DNA of 64,000 nt from Planococcus salinarum (GTDB taxonomy: Bacteria > Bacillota > Bacilli > Bacillales_A > Planococcaceae): the NCBI RefSeq assembly GCF_007004625.1, contig NZ_VIFV01000007.1, positions 1 to 64,000 of the forward strand. Direction: 5' to 3'. Under the pieces are notes generated by a model that saw only the letters and a program-made list of their open reading frames with translations, did no database searches and was not told the DNA's origin. The first letter of the stretch is position 1; each line of letters opens with the position of its first letter. Both the position numbers and the translations under genes were made by a program. Shown piece by piece: positions 43,189 to 52,095 of the stretch.

Positions 43189-43947
43189 TCATTGATTCGC
43201 CTCAGCTTTTTCCGCTTTCATAACTTCACGCCATTCCACAAGTTCCCGCTCCTCCACCTGCTTTTCCAGCGTTTCATCCCATTCACCCGTTCCGGAATTC
43301 CAGATACGTGCAAAAAGAATGTCCTGCTCCTGGTCGTATAATTGAAATTCGATGCACGCGACATAATCGTTGTCGAGTTCTTCCACGTCCGCGATGCCAC
43401 TGACAAGGATCTGAAAACTTTCTTCGACCGCATCCTTTTCGTTCGACAGCAGTCCAAGCATCCGCTCTCTGTTCGCCTCCGCCTCCACGGCGTAGCGGTA
43501 AACCACAAGCTTCTCATCAACCGGTGCACTGTCCACTTCCACCATCCGATACTCGTCATGCGCGGCACTGAAAGAAATCAGTGCCTGGCCGCCGTCCAGC
43601 GCTTCTTCGAAAATGCCTTTTTCCAGATAGTCATAACCTTTCGGCGTCAGGACGTAGCCTTTCTTCCCGAGCCCTATGAGACCGGTGCGTTTCATCTTAT
43701 GGATCAAATCGCTGATGAACAGCTCTTCCACCGACAGCATATCTGCCAGGACGGCGGCGCGGCGAATTTCCGATTGCTGAAACGCAAACAGCAGCATCTT
43801 CATCAGAATGTCCATTTTCAAGCGCTTGACGCGGTCGTATGACACATCCAGGAGCACGACCGGCAATCGCCAAACGTCGCTCTTTCGAATCAACACATCC
43901 GGACTTGACGCTACACTTGCCGCGAGTTTTTTTATCAGTTCCTCCAT
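43189..43947 (-). CDS. Winged-helix-like protein paired with the giant helicase
   Basis: 252 residues, no recognised family. Residues ~45-115 look like a winged helix (AFQQSEIRRAAVLADMLSVEELFISDLIHKMKRTGL, then GKKGYVLTPKGYDYLEKG). The C-terminal ~140 residues form a mixed alpha/beta domain ending in RIWNSGTGEWDETLEKQ and an acidic tail. No membrane segment. It starts 4 bases after the helicase gene ends, so the two are cotranscribed. A truncated paralogue of its C-terminus lies at 27714-27880 beside an IS1182 remnant. It may be a DNA-binding or adaptor partner of the helicase. Confidence 0.75.
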   Translation of the reverse strand: MEELIKKLAASVASSPDVLIRKSDVWRLPVVLLDVSYDRVKRLKMDILMKMLLFAFQQSEIRRAAVLADMLSVEELFISDLIHKMKRTGLIGLGKKGYVLTPKGYDYLEKGIFEEALDGGQALISFSAAHDEYRMVEVDSAPVDEKLVVYRYAVEAEANRERMLGLLSNEKDAVEESFQILVSGIADVEELDNDYVACIEFQLYDQEQDILFARIWNSGTGEWDETLEKQVEERELVEWREVMKAEKAEANQ

Positions 43948-43951
43948 CCGC

Positions 43952-46900
43952 TCATCCCTTCTGCAAGACCTTCACGCCATTTTTCTTCTCGACCGTTTCG
44001 AGCACGTGCCGGTACATCCGTTTCGTTTCCTCTTTTTTCGCCCGCTTCGTAAACATGTCCGAACTGCCGATCAGCACCAATAATTGCTTGGCGCGCGACA
44101 AGGCGACGTTCAGCCGGCGGTAATCCTTGGCGAAACCGATGTCGCCGTGATTGTTTTGGTTGTTGCGCACCATGCTGAGCAGGATGATTTCCATCTCGCT
44201 GCCCTGGAAACGGTCGACGGTGCCCGTGCGGATCGTCAAATGCGGCAAGCGCAATTCCTGATCGATCATACGCTGCAGCCGTTTCACCTGTTCGCCGTAG
44301 AACGAAATGACACCCACTGTTTTCAGCTCATCGGGAGCGATGCGTCCTGCGCTTTTCGCTTCAGCCACAGCATCATTCAATTCTACCAGCATGCGGCTGA
44401 TTTCCTGCAGCTCGACTGGATTGTACAGACTTTTCCCACCGCTCATCCGTTCCTCGAAATACGCGGGTTCATTCGGCAAATCGACCCACATCAGGTGGTT
44501 GCTGCGTTTTACTGTAAGGGATTCGAGGAAGTGATCGCGCTCCCGGTCCGAATCCGCCAGCCCGCATTGCAATTGGTCGTTGTCGAATTTATAGAAGGGT
44601 GCAATTGTCTCCATGATGTCTGCATGCATGCGGTACTGAATCGCCAGCATCGTCTTGTTCGACTCCGGCAAGTTGCGGTACAGGCGCTCAAACAGCGACT
44701 CTTCCAGCAGCTTCTCGAGCTCTCGCTTTTCTTCAAAACCGCTGTTTTCCTTGATCATTTCCTCGAGCGTTTCTTCCAGCGTATCGTTGCCGAGCAGCGG
44801 CGGCAATTGGTGGTGGTCGCCGACGAGAATGATTTTTTTGCCTTTCAGCATTGGCAGCAGCAGTTCCGGCGGCGTCGCTTTCGACACTTCGTCAATGATT
44901 ACCACATCAAATTCCGGGTAGTTGTCAATAAAATCCTTGCGTGCCGAAGCAACACAGGTCGTCCCGATTACATTGGCGTGCTTGATATACAATTTGCGGA
45001 TTTCATCCAAGTCATGGTCATTGGCGTCTTTCAATAAATCCAGCCATTTCTTTTGAATCGTTTGCATCAGCGGCAGACTTTTCTGTTCCTGCTTCAGCGA
45101 TTCCTTGTCGAATGACAGGCTGGCGAGCTGTTTCGCCGTCGTTTCGTAGTCCGTTTCCGGATCGGAAGACAGGATTTCAAGCAGCGATTCGTTCTCTTTG
45201 TGCATGCTGTCCAGACGTTCCCGCACTTGCCCCAATACCCCGTCGATTTCACCGATTCTTGCCCGGCTGATTTCAAGTGCTTCGATTTCCTGCAGCTGTT
45301 CCTTTTGCAGACTTTCCAACCGTTGTCCGACCTGTTCAAAGGAAACCTTGTCTTTTTCCACTTGAGCAAGCTGGACTTTATGCAGATGGATCGCCTCTTC
45401 AATATCAGGCGGAATGTCGAAATCGGCAGGCAATGGAGTGGCTTGCTGCTGAAGGACATCGAGATTCTGCTGCATCCTTTCCAGTTCGCTGAGCCACTTG
45501 GCATCCAGCGCCTCGTATTGCTGTTGCTGCTTCTGAAGTTCGGCACCAATCGCTCCTTTCAACTGCTGAAACGATCGCTTGGAATCTTCTATATACATCT
45601 CAGGAGATTTCAGCTCGGCGCCACGTCTCCATAATTCATTCTGCCGCTTGTACAAACCGGTCAATGCTTTTCCAAGCGCGGACGGATCGATGCTCGGCGA
45701 ACTCTTCAGGAAGATTCGCAACTTGTCCAAAAACCCTTCGATATCCGCCATCGTGAAGAATCCGGTTTGTGCCAGCGCGTCTTCTTTAACCTTATCGAGC
45801 GCAACCCCTGTCGGTGCCAGCAATTTTTCCACATAGGCGATTGCCGCTGTTAAGCTGGTGTTGATTTTCTCCAGATTTTTCCGCTCCGCCATTTTGTCGC
45901 GGATCATGTCCAGTTTGCCGATGGCATACGTGATGGCTGTGGTTTCCTCGATTTCGTGCTGAGCCATCAGCTGCATCCCTTCATCAACTTTTTTGACGCT
46001 GTCGATTGCCTGGAGTGCAGCGGTTTTCCCGCTGATCTGTTGGCTCACTTGCCCGCGTTTGTCGGTGGTTGTCGCAATGTCCTGTTTCTTGGCTGCCGTT
46101 TCCTCCTGGAGCAGGTCCAAACGTCTCGCGTGCTCAAGCTGTTGGATTACTTTGCTGATTCGCAACTCCTCATGCTGATACCACGCCATGTCTTTGCCGC
46201 TGTCCAAAATCGCCTGGTCCTCCGCGATTGATGCTGCGAGCGTCTCCAATTTCTGTTCGCTGTCCCGCTCTTCCTGCTGCGATTGCTCCCTTTGCAGTTC
46301 GAAGGCCTGGAGCTTTTGCCGCTCTTTGTTTAATAAACTCTCAATTTCTTTTTGCTTCGCCGCTGCGTCCTTTTTATCCGCCACGGCTTTCTTCAAACTT
46401 TCAAAAACCGGCTGCAGTTCATCATATGCGCGTTCGGTTGCTGCGAGTTTTTTCGCCACTTCTGTTTCGCGCTTCGCGCGCGTATCGTATTGGCTGCTGA
46501 TTTCTTTCAATGTACTGTCTTTCCAATACTGGCCGACGTTTTCTTCGATGAATTTCTTGCCTTCTTCTTCGATGCTCTCGGTGCGGCCGACCCGTAAAAT
46601 GCGGATGTCTTTATTCGCCAACAGGCGCCCCAGCGCATTGTCCACCGCGAGATTCGACTGGGAAGCGACGAGTGTCCGCAAACCCTTTTTCGCGTTCTGC
46701 AGGCAGATTTCCGAAATGACGGTCGTCTTGCCCGTCCCCGGCGGACCTTGAATGACGTACAGATCTTCCGCTGCCACTGCGCCCGACACCGCCTGCTGCT
46801 GAAATTCGTTCAGCCGGTTGTGGTACGTCAGCTTTTCCAACGCTTTCAGCGGTGCCACTTTCGGTTCTTCTTCAAATAGGAGCCGGTCAAGCTGCGGGTT

Positions 46901-47716
46901 CACAGCCAGCCCTTTCTCCAGATTCGTGAAGCCCTGCCGCAACCTGCGGATCTGGCTGAGCGCCGCGAAATTGCTGAACACGACTTCCCTGTGGGTGAGT
47001 CCGTGCCCTTTTTCGCGCAGCTGTTTGATTATGTACGGGTTTAATTCGACTTCAACGGCCTTGTTCGAAGCTTTCAGGACCGTCCCGACATCGCCTTCGA
47101 TTCCGGTGAGTCGCACACTCAACTTCCGGAGCGACTTCCATTCCTTGTCGTTCATCCGGCAGCCCGTGAGCGTGATACGGCTGAAATCGGGATTGAACGT
47201 GAAGCTCGAATACGGCGTTTTGATATCCGGTATGTCCATTCCCTGCTCCTGGATCTTCAAATAACCTTCCCAACTTGAGATTCGTTTCTTCACATAGTCG
47301 GACCGCTCTTTCGCCGGCGTCATGCGGTTGATCAGATTGATGAACGCCACCGGCACCGGATCGCGCGAATCGGTGAACACGACCGACTCTTCCCGCTGCC
47401 AGTTCGTCCCCAGCGCCTGGTACGCTTTTCGCAGCGTCACATTGGTCACCAGCAATTGGTGGTTGCGGAACACGCAGTGGAGGACAATCAATCCTTTCAC
47501 ATCCGTCGCCAACCTGCGCGTTTCCTCCCGTCCAAAAAACAGCGCAACCGAAAGAGAGCCATCCGAACCTGACGGATAGCGTTCCATAAAGACCTGAAAA
47601 GGCTGGCCCGCAATAAAAAATGAGCGTTCGCTGATGCCGAACCCTCTCATTTTTTCCGAAGCGGTTTTGGTTATTCGTATTGAAGTTTTATATGTATTTG
47701 TCTGTGCCTGAACCAT
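43952..47716 (-). CDS. DNA2/NAM7-type superfamily 1 helicase with giant coiled-coil insertion
   Basis: 1254 residues. After an uncharacterised ~300-residue N-terminal domain come the SF1B helicase motifs: Walker A GPPGTGKTT (324-332), Walker B VIIDEVSKATPP (939-950), motif III GDHHQLPP (967-974), QYRMH (1027-1031), motif V VDRFQGSEMEIIL and motif VI NVALSRAK. Between motif Ia and Walker B, residues ~400-890 are mostly Glu/Gln/Lys-rich coiled coil, an insertion far larger than the core. Cytosolic; probably unwinds DNA or RNA. Cotranscribed with the winged-helix-like gene. Repair or defence are both possible. Confidence 0.85.
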   Translation of the reverse strand: MVQAQTNTYKTSIRITKTASEKMRGFGISERSFFIAGQPFQVFMERYPSGSDGSLSVALFFGREETRRLATDVKGLIVLHCVFRNHQLLVTNVTLRKAYQALGTNWQREESVVFTDSRDPVPVAFINLINRMTPAKERSDYVKKRISSWEGYLKIQEQGMDIPDIKTPYSSFTFNPDFSRITLTGCRMNDKEWKSLRKLSVRLTGIEGDVGTVLKASNKAVEVELNPYIIKQLREKGHGLTHREVVFSNFAALSQIRRLRQGFTNLEKGLAVNPQLDRLLFEEEPKVAPLKALEKLTYHNRLNEFQQQAVSGAVAAEDLYVIQGPPGTGKTTVISEICLQNAKKGLRTLVASQSNLAVDNALGRLLANKDIRILRVGRTESIEEEGKKFIEENVGQYWKDSTLKEISSQYDTRAKRETEVAKKLAATERAYDELQPVFESLKKAVADKKDAAAKQKEIESLLNKERQKLQAFELQREQSQQEERDSEQKLETLAASIAEDQAILDSGKDMAWYQHEELRISKVIQQLEHARRLDLLQEETAAKKQDIATTTDKRGQVSQQISGKTAALQAIDSVKKVDEGMQLMAQHEIEETTAITYAIGKLDMIRDKMAERKNLEKINTSLTAAIAYVEKLLAPTGVALDKVKEDALAQTGFFTMADIEGFLDKLRIFLKSSPSIDPSALGKALTGLYKRQNELWRRGAELKSPEMYIEDSKRSFQQLKGAIGAELQKQQQQYEALDAKWLSELERMQQNLDVLQQQATPLPADFDIPPDIEEAIHLHKVQLAQVEKDKVSFEQVGQRLESLQKEQLQEIEALEISRARIGEIDGVLGQVRERLDSMHKENESLLEILSSDPETDYETTAKQLASLSFDKESLKQEQKSLPLMQTIQKKWLDLLKDANDHDLDEIRKLYIKHANVIGTTCVASARKDFIDNYPEFDVVIIDEVSKATPPELLLPMLKGKKIILVGDHHQLPPLLGNDTLEETLEEMIKENSGFEEKRELEKLLEESLFERLYRNLPESNKTMLAIQYRMHADIMETIAPFYKFDNDQLQCGLADSDRERDHFLESLTVKRSNHLMWVDLPNEPAYFEERMSGGKSLYNPVELQEISRMLVELNDAVAEAKSAGRIAPDELKTVGVISFYGEQVKRLQRMIDQELRLPHLTIRTGTVDRFQGSEMEIILLSMVRNNQNNHGDIGFAKDYRRLNVALSRAKQLLVLIGSSDMFTKRAKKEETKRMYRHVLETVEKKNGVKVLQKG

Positions 47717-47954
47717 GCCATCACCTGTTCTGAAATCTGAAAAATCAATTCTGCGACCGATTATAATAGGGGTCTGCGTAAATTTCTTATCTTCTAATCA
47801 TATCATCTATTCAGCAATGCCATAACAATAAAATCACAGGCAAAAGATTCATTTTTCATGTGGAGCAGCAAAAATGATGGGCTAATGAAATTAAGTGCAG
47901 TTGGGAATCGTCGACTGACCCTCTTCGATTGCCTTCACGCGTCAGCTTCTGCAG

Positions 47955-48099
47955 AATCGACGATAAACCATGAAAAATCGACGATAAACTGAAAAAAATC
48001 GACGATAAACACTTGAAAATCGACGATAAATCTCAGAATCGCCGATAAATCGAAAAAAATCGCTGATAAACACTAAAAAATCGCTGATAAAATCAGGCT
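47955..48099. repeat. 21-bp tandem repeat array B (7 units, phased A-tracts)
   Basis: AATCGACGATAAA (later units AATCGCCGATAAA or AATCGCTGATAAA) starts at 47955, 47976, 47997, 48018, 48037, 48058 and 48079: six steps, five of 21 bp and one of 19. The linkers are A-rich and carry phased A-runs, so the DNA may be bent. The core changes gradually from GACG to GCTG along the array. Confidence 0.9.
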
Positions 48100-48183
48100 G
48101 GTCCAAAATGAATGTGGTCAAACAATTTACAATAGAAGAAAAATTGAAATTCGGTTCATTTCCAGTTCCTTTTATGTAAATTC

Positions 48184-48212
48184 TTGTACTCACGTGGATG
48201 GTCCGCTATAGT
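48184..48212 (+). promoter_or_regulatory. Candidate sigma-A promoter of the MFS transporter
   Basis: TTGTAC, 17 bases, TATAGT, 62 bases before the TTG start. Confidence 0.5.
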
Positions 48213-48274
48213 TATTCTCTGAAGATGGACCTGAAATCCGCTGCAGCATACTTTATCAGACAAGGAGACACCAA

Positions 48275-49474
48275 TTGACGCATAATAAACCAAAACTCTG
48301 GACGAGGGAATTCATTTTGATTTCCACCGTTAATTTTTTCTTAACTTTAGTCTTTTTTCTATTGATTGTTACGATCGCCGTTTATGCCGTGGCAGAATTC
48401 GGTGCATCCACAAGCGAAGCCGGGCTGGCGACAGGCATCGCCATCATCGGCACTATGACAGGCCGAATATTCATCGGCCGGCTGATTGAAAACATCGGCC
48501 GCAAGCGCACTTTGGTCATTGGACTGATCCTGTTTGTCCTGACCACGTTGCTCTATTTTGTAAACCTGGGACTCACTTTTTTACTGATTAACCGGTTTCT
48601 GCACGGAATGACCCTTGGTATGGCCAGCACCGCCGCCGGAACGATTGTGGCACAGATCATTCCCATGACGCGAAAAGGTGAAGGCATCGGCTATTTCAGC
48701 ATGAGTTCAACGCTCGCGACGGCAATTGGTCCGTTTATCGGCCTGTATATGAGCCAGCGCACCAGCTTTGAAATGATTTTCGCCCTGTGTGTCGTGTTCG
48801 GGATTGTCAGTTTGGTGTTCGCGCTTTTCACGAAAGTGCCGCCAGTCGATTATTCCAGGAGGAGCGACAAAACAAAGGGATTCAAGATTTCAGGTTACCT
48901 GGAGCCAAAAGCGATCCCCATCGCAATCATCACATTTACGGCCGCCTTGTGCTTTTCCAGCATTCTTTCGTTCATCAATTTTTATGCAATCGAAATCGAT
49001 CTTGTTGAAACGGCCAGCTTCTTTTTCGTGGTCTATGCCATTGCGGTTTTGTTGTCGCGTCCTTTTACCGGCCGCTTGATGGACAACAAAGGCGCCAATT
49101 TTGTCATGTATCCCGCATTCGGTTTTCTGGCCGCAGGATTATTGCTTCTCAGTACCGCCAGCAGCAGCTTGACCTTTTTAACCGCTGCCGTTTTGATCGG
49201 CTTTGGTTTCGGCAATCTCCAGTCAACCACCCAGGCGATCGCCGTCAAGCTGACGCCACCGCACCGGATGGGGCTGGCGACGTCAACATTCTTTATCTTT
49301 CTGGATGCCGGTCTCGGTTTCGGTCCGTATATCCTCGGGTTCATCATCCCGCTGACCGGCTTCAGTTCACTCTATGCCATACTCGGCTTTACGGCATTCG
49401 TCGCTTCCCTTCTTTATTATGTACTGCACGGCAGAAAAGAACGGGCCCGTCTTGCGGCCGCTTCAACTTCATGA
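48275..49474 (+). CDS. MFS transporter (drug/proton antiporter type)
   Basis: 399 residues, 12 membrane helices, with the MFS loop 2-3 motif GRIFIGRLIENIGRKRTLVIG and its second-half counterpart SRPFTGRLMDNKGANFVMY. The organisation fits DHA1/DHA3-type efflux carriers. The substrate is unknown. TTG start with AAGGAG 8 bases upstream. It shares a long palindromic terminator with the convergent small membrane protein. Confidence 0.85.
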   Translation: MTHNKPKLWTREFILISTVNFFLTLVFFLLIVTIAVYAVAEFGASTSEAGLATGIAIIGTMTGRIFIGRLIENIGRKRTLVIGLILFVLTTLLYFVNLGLTFLLINRFLHGMTLGMASTAAGTIVAQIIPMTRKGEGIGYFSMSSTLATAIGPFIGLYMSQRTSFEMIFALCVVFGIVSLVFALFTKVPPVDYSRRSDKTKGFKISGYLEPKAIPIAIITFTAALCFSSILSFINFYAIEIDLVETASFFFVVYAIAVLLSRPFTGRLMDNKGANFVMYPAFGFLAAGLLLLSTASSSLTFLTAAVLIGFGFGNLQSTTQAIAVKLTPPHRMGLATSTFFIFLDAGLGFGPYILGFIIPLTGFSSLYAILGFTAFVASLLYYVLHGRKERARLAAASTS

Positions 49475-49519
49475 CGAAAAAGGACTTCCAGCTATGTGGA
49501 AGTCCTTTTTTCGTCATGA
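49470..49519. terminator. Long bidirectional terminator
   Basis: TCATGACGAAAAAGGACTT and its partner AAGTCCTTTTTTCGTCATGA form a ~22-bp stem that contains the MFS stop codon and reaches the end of the convergent gene. Confidence 0.9.
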
Positions 49520-49837
49520 CTGAAGCTTTTTTCTTTTCGAACTCAAAATCATATCCACCAAGATTAATGTGACACTCACAACCATTAACGCATTAAACAA
49601 AAAATCGTTATCCGTGTAAAAATAAGTGACTGCAGCACCAGCCGCTAGGAGCAGTGCCAAAACAACAATCTTCTTCATCGACCCCATCAGACCACCGATT
49701 ATGGTAATCCCTATGCCAAGCAGTAACAGTGAAACAACTAGATCGCCACTACCGGCAAAATCCGAAAACATCAAAACAAGTCCAATTATCACTATAATAA
49801 AGCCGATTGTCTCAATCCAAACCGCTTTGTCTTTCAC
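49514..49837 (-). CDS. Small four-helix membrane protein
   Basis: 107 residues with four hydrophobic segments (TIGFIIVIIGLVLMFSDF, VSLLLLGIGITIIGGLMG, VVLALLLAAGAAVTYFY, NALMVVSVTLILVDMIL) and a basic C-terminus. No family recognised. Its start follows a GGGGGTGT-type ribosome site. Confidence 0.7.
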   Translation of the reverse strand: MKDKAVWIETIGFIIVIIGLVLMFSDFAGSGDLVVSLLLLGIGITIIGGLMGSMKKIVVLALLLAAGAAVTYFYTDNDFLFNALMVVSVTLILVDMILSSKRKKLQS

Positions 49838-50359
49838 GTTAACACCCCCTGATCCTTGAAATATTATACAGAAAACGGTTAATCCCTCTACCTATTAATG
49901 TAACATTCAATAACTTCAACACAAGTATTCTGATAACTGAATGCTAAGTATATAAAAAGATTCTGCAAAACACCTTTTAAAAAAGATACACAGGTCTCTC
50001 CCTTCACATCACCTCGCCGTAAACTGGTTGCAAAGAAATCTACAGCCGGTATGTCTTCAGAAGTTGAATGATTTTGCCTGCTCTAAGGATTTTCTTCCGT
50101 TCTTTTCGCTTTTCGCCTGCGAAAAGCATCCAACCGGCTTTTTACTCTCTTCTGACGCTGCTGTTTCTTATTGCGGAATTGGCATATTAGCGGATATCCG
50201 CGCTCAGCGAATTAATTCCGCGTTCAGGAGATTAATTCCGCGTTCAAAAAATTAATTCCGCGTTCAGCGATTTATTTCCGCGTTCGCCGATTTCCCGCCC
50301 ATTCTCCCAACAGTCTGATAACCCCCTCCAAAAGTAAACAGCCCTGAATTTACCCAAAT
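49838..50359. other. Gene-poor region with tandem array
   Basis: A 75-codon plus-strand frame at 50028 has no ribosome site and no protein-like composition and is not called. A GCTTTTCGC/GCGAAAAGC hairpin lies near 50110-50130. The 20-bp array C occupies 50198-50297. Confidence 0.5.
50198..50297. repeat. 20-bp tandem repeat array C (5 units)
   Basis: The core CCGCG(C/T)TC starts at 50198, 50218, 50238, 50258 and 50278, exactly 20 bp apart. The typical unit is CCGCGTTCARNRRATTAATT. A reverse-oriented half unit (GCGGAATT) precedes it at ~50173. Confidence 0.9.
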
Positions 50360-50390
50360 AAAAAAGCGCTGCAATCTGCAGCGCCTTTTT
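50360..50390 (-). terminator. Terminator of the small helical protein
   Basis: AAGGCGCTGCAG and CTGCAGCGC-type arms (minus strand) followed by six T; the stem starts at the stop codon. Confidence 0.85.
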
Positions 50391-50571
50391 ATTTCTTCGT
50401 TTTCTCTTTTATCTTTTTCGACACGTCATCTTTCATTTCCACGGCCTTGTCTTTATAAGTCGAAGCTTTTTCTTTATAGTCGTCTTTGTTTTCTTCCCAG
50501 TGCGCCTTGCTTTTTTCAATCGACTTGTCTTTTAACGCGTTCAGTTTGTTCAGAAATGCCATTTCGATCAT
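50389..50571 (-). CDS. Small charged helical protein (YtxH/CsbD-like composition)
   Basis: 60 residues, Lys/Glu/Asp-rich, one long amphipathic helix (AFLNKLNALKDKSIEKSKAH and further KDDVSKKIKEKTKK). Two starts are possible; 50571 has GGGGAG nine bases upstream, 50562 a weaker GGAAAG. No family is certain. The composition resembles small stress-related helical proteins. It has its own terminator. Confidence 0.65.
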   Translation of the reverse strand: MIEMAFLNKLNALKDKSIEKSKAHWEENKDDYKEKASTYKDKAVEMKDDVSKKIKEKTKK

Positions 50572-50649
50572 CTTTCCGTTCTCCCCGTCACAGATGTGGC
50601 CGGTGAACTCTTTCAAGCATAACCTTTTTGGGCCGCAATGTCGAAAAAC

Positions 50650-51408
50650 CTATCTGTCATTGAAGCGGATATCGCTTGCGCGGAACCGATACCAGGTAAA
50701 TGGGCCGTGTTCAAGCAGCCAGCTGAGCTCGATTTCCACGGGCACCTTAAGCCCGTCCACCCACTGATGTTCTTTGATGGCGCCGGTGCACAACACCAGC
50801 CGCGCATCTTCATCGCTCTCTTTATATCGCCAGGCCTCGACTTTCCACAATTCGTATTGTTCATCGAAGTAAAAAGTCGCGGAACCTTTCAAGCCGGCAT
50901 ACTTCAACGTAGCGATCGCGGTGTGGGCATCCTCTTCCTCCCAGGAAATATACGGGCCGATTGCGGCGCTTGGGTACCAGCCCAGTTCCATCAGGTAGCG
51001 CTGGAGCGACGACTGGTCGGTCTTTTCGTTTTCCATCGTCTTCGAAATGGGCATGATGCCGCCGAGTTTGATGCGCATGCTGCCTTTGCCGCGTTCGAAA
51101 CTGTCTTTTCCCGTTACGTAGATTCCTGGCCCAAGTTTCATCTTCACATCCCAGCGGAACGCGGGCGGATCGGTGTAGCTGACTTGCTCCGATTCGGATG
51201 CGGTCCAATCCTTCTGCTCCGGCTTCAGCTTGATCGTCCCCGTCTGTTTCAGCCGAACACTTCGAATTGGCTCATGGTCCAGGGCTCCCGTTGCTTGGAG
51301 CCAATTTTTAACGGCGGCAGGCAATGACTCATGCATCTCCGCTCTTGCTTTATGTGGCAGTCCATGGCTCGCACCCGTTTCAAAATTCTCATCATTCTTC
51401 ATTTTCAC
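50650..51408 (-). CDS. DUF6920/DUF6544-like protein
   Basis: 252 residues with the pattern of this family: ESLPAAVKNWLQATGA at the N-terminus, ESEQVSYTDPPAFRWDVKMKL, GKGSMRIKLGGIMPIS, LQRYLMELGWYPSAAI and TATLKYAG…ATFYFDEQ. No signal peptide is seen here. Function unknown. The name is by recollection of the conserved pattern and should be taken as tentative. Confidence 0.7.
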   Translation of the reverse strand: MKMKNDENFETGASHGLPHKARAEMHESLPAAVKNWLQATGALDHEPIRSVRLKQTGTIKLKPEQKDWTASESEQVSYTDPPAFRWDVKMKLGPGIYVTGKDSFERGKGSMRIKLGGIMPISKTMENEKTDQSSLQRYLMELGWYPSAAIGPYISWEEEDAHTAIATLKYAGLKGSATFYFDEQYELWKVEAWRYKESDEDARLVLCTGAIKEHQWVDGLKVPVEIELSWLLEHGPFTWYRFRASDIRFNDR

Positions 51409-51577
51409 TCCACCTTTCTGGTTTCCCCTGTTTTCGTATCTTTATTGACATGAATAAAGGAATTTGCGCAGGCGTATGGAAGTAAGTAGGTATTAAATAA
51501 AAGCCGTTTGATTCGATTCTCACTTTCACATGCCGCGGGCACACGTTGAAAAACTGAGTGAAATGGAGGCAAAAGAC

Positions 51578-52057
51578 ATGAAGATCGGAATTATCGTGCA
51601 TTCGCAGACGGGACACACACTGCTGGTCGGTGGAAGGATTCGCGAAAAACTGCAGAGCGATGGCCATGAGGTTACGTTAAAAAGGTTTCATAACACCGAG
51701 ACCCCGGAAGGACCACAGAAACCCGAAAACATTAAACTGGATCATATTCCTGACGCGAATGGGTATGATGCGCTGATTTTCGGCGCGTGGGTACAGGCTT
51801 TTAATCTGTGTCCCGGCTTTACACTCTATCTTAAACAAATACCCGATTTCGATACAAATAATGTCTCCTGCTTTCTGACGGAGCAATTCCCTTACAAGTG
51901 GATGGGCGGCAGCCTGGCGCTGTCGAAAATGAAAAAACAACTCACCGCCAAAGGAGCAGAGATACAAGCATCCGGTGTGATCAACTGGTCCAATAAAAAA
52001 AGAGAGCAGCAAATCGACGCACTCGTCGACCGGTTCAGCAGCCAATACCAAACCTGA
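51578..52057 (+). CDS. Flavodoxin-family protein
   Basis: 159 residues. KIGIIVHSQTGHTLLVGGRI carries the flavodoxin FMN-phosphate loop (SxTGxT pattern), and DALIFGAWVQAFNLCPG the isoalloxazine loop. Probable FMN-binding electron carrier or quinone reductase-like protein. GGAGG lies eight bases before the ATG at 51578; an earlier frame start at 51530 is not supported. It ends just before the gene at 52096, likely cotranscribed. Confidence 0.82.
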   Translation: MKIGIIVHSQTGHTLLVGGRIREKLQSDGHEVTLKRFHNTETPEGPQKPENIKLDHIPDANGYDALIFGAWVQAFNLCPGFTLYLKQIPDFDTNNVSCFLTEQFPYKWMGGSLALSKMKKQLTAKGAEIQASGVINWSNKKREQQIDALVDRFSSQYQT

Positions 52058-52083
52058 GCACTGCATGCGACTGGGTGTCGCGG
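52058..52083. repeat. Dispersed short repeat, copy 2
   Basis: GCACTGCATGCGACTGGGTG and flanking bases nearly match 25268-25293. It lies between the flavodoxin stop and the ribosome site of the next gene. Confidence 0.5.
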
Positions 52084-52095
52084 GAGGTGTACGTG

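Larger units (their letters stand above)
47717..48274. other. Divergent intergenic region with tandem array
   Basis: No gene is seen. It holds a TATAAT on the minus strand (47760-47765) 44 bases before the helicase start, without a clear -35. It also holds the 21-bp array B and the MFS promoter. The 30-50 bases around 47880-47945 show nothing recognisable. Confidence 0.5.

Noticed and set aside
44084-45037. Plus-strand open frame of ~317 codons
   Set aside because: Antisense to the helicase core motifs.
47955-48099. CRISPR array
   Set aside because: Units are contiguous 21-mers; no unique spacers of ~30 bp and no cas genes.
50028-50255. 75-codon plus-strand frame before array C
   Set aside because: No ribosome site and its end reads into the repeat units.
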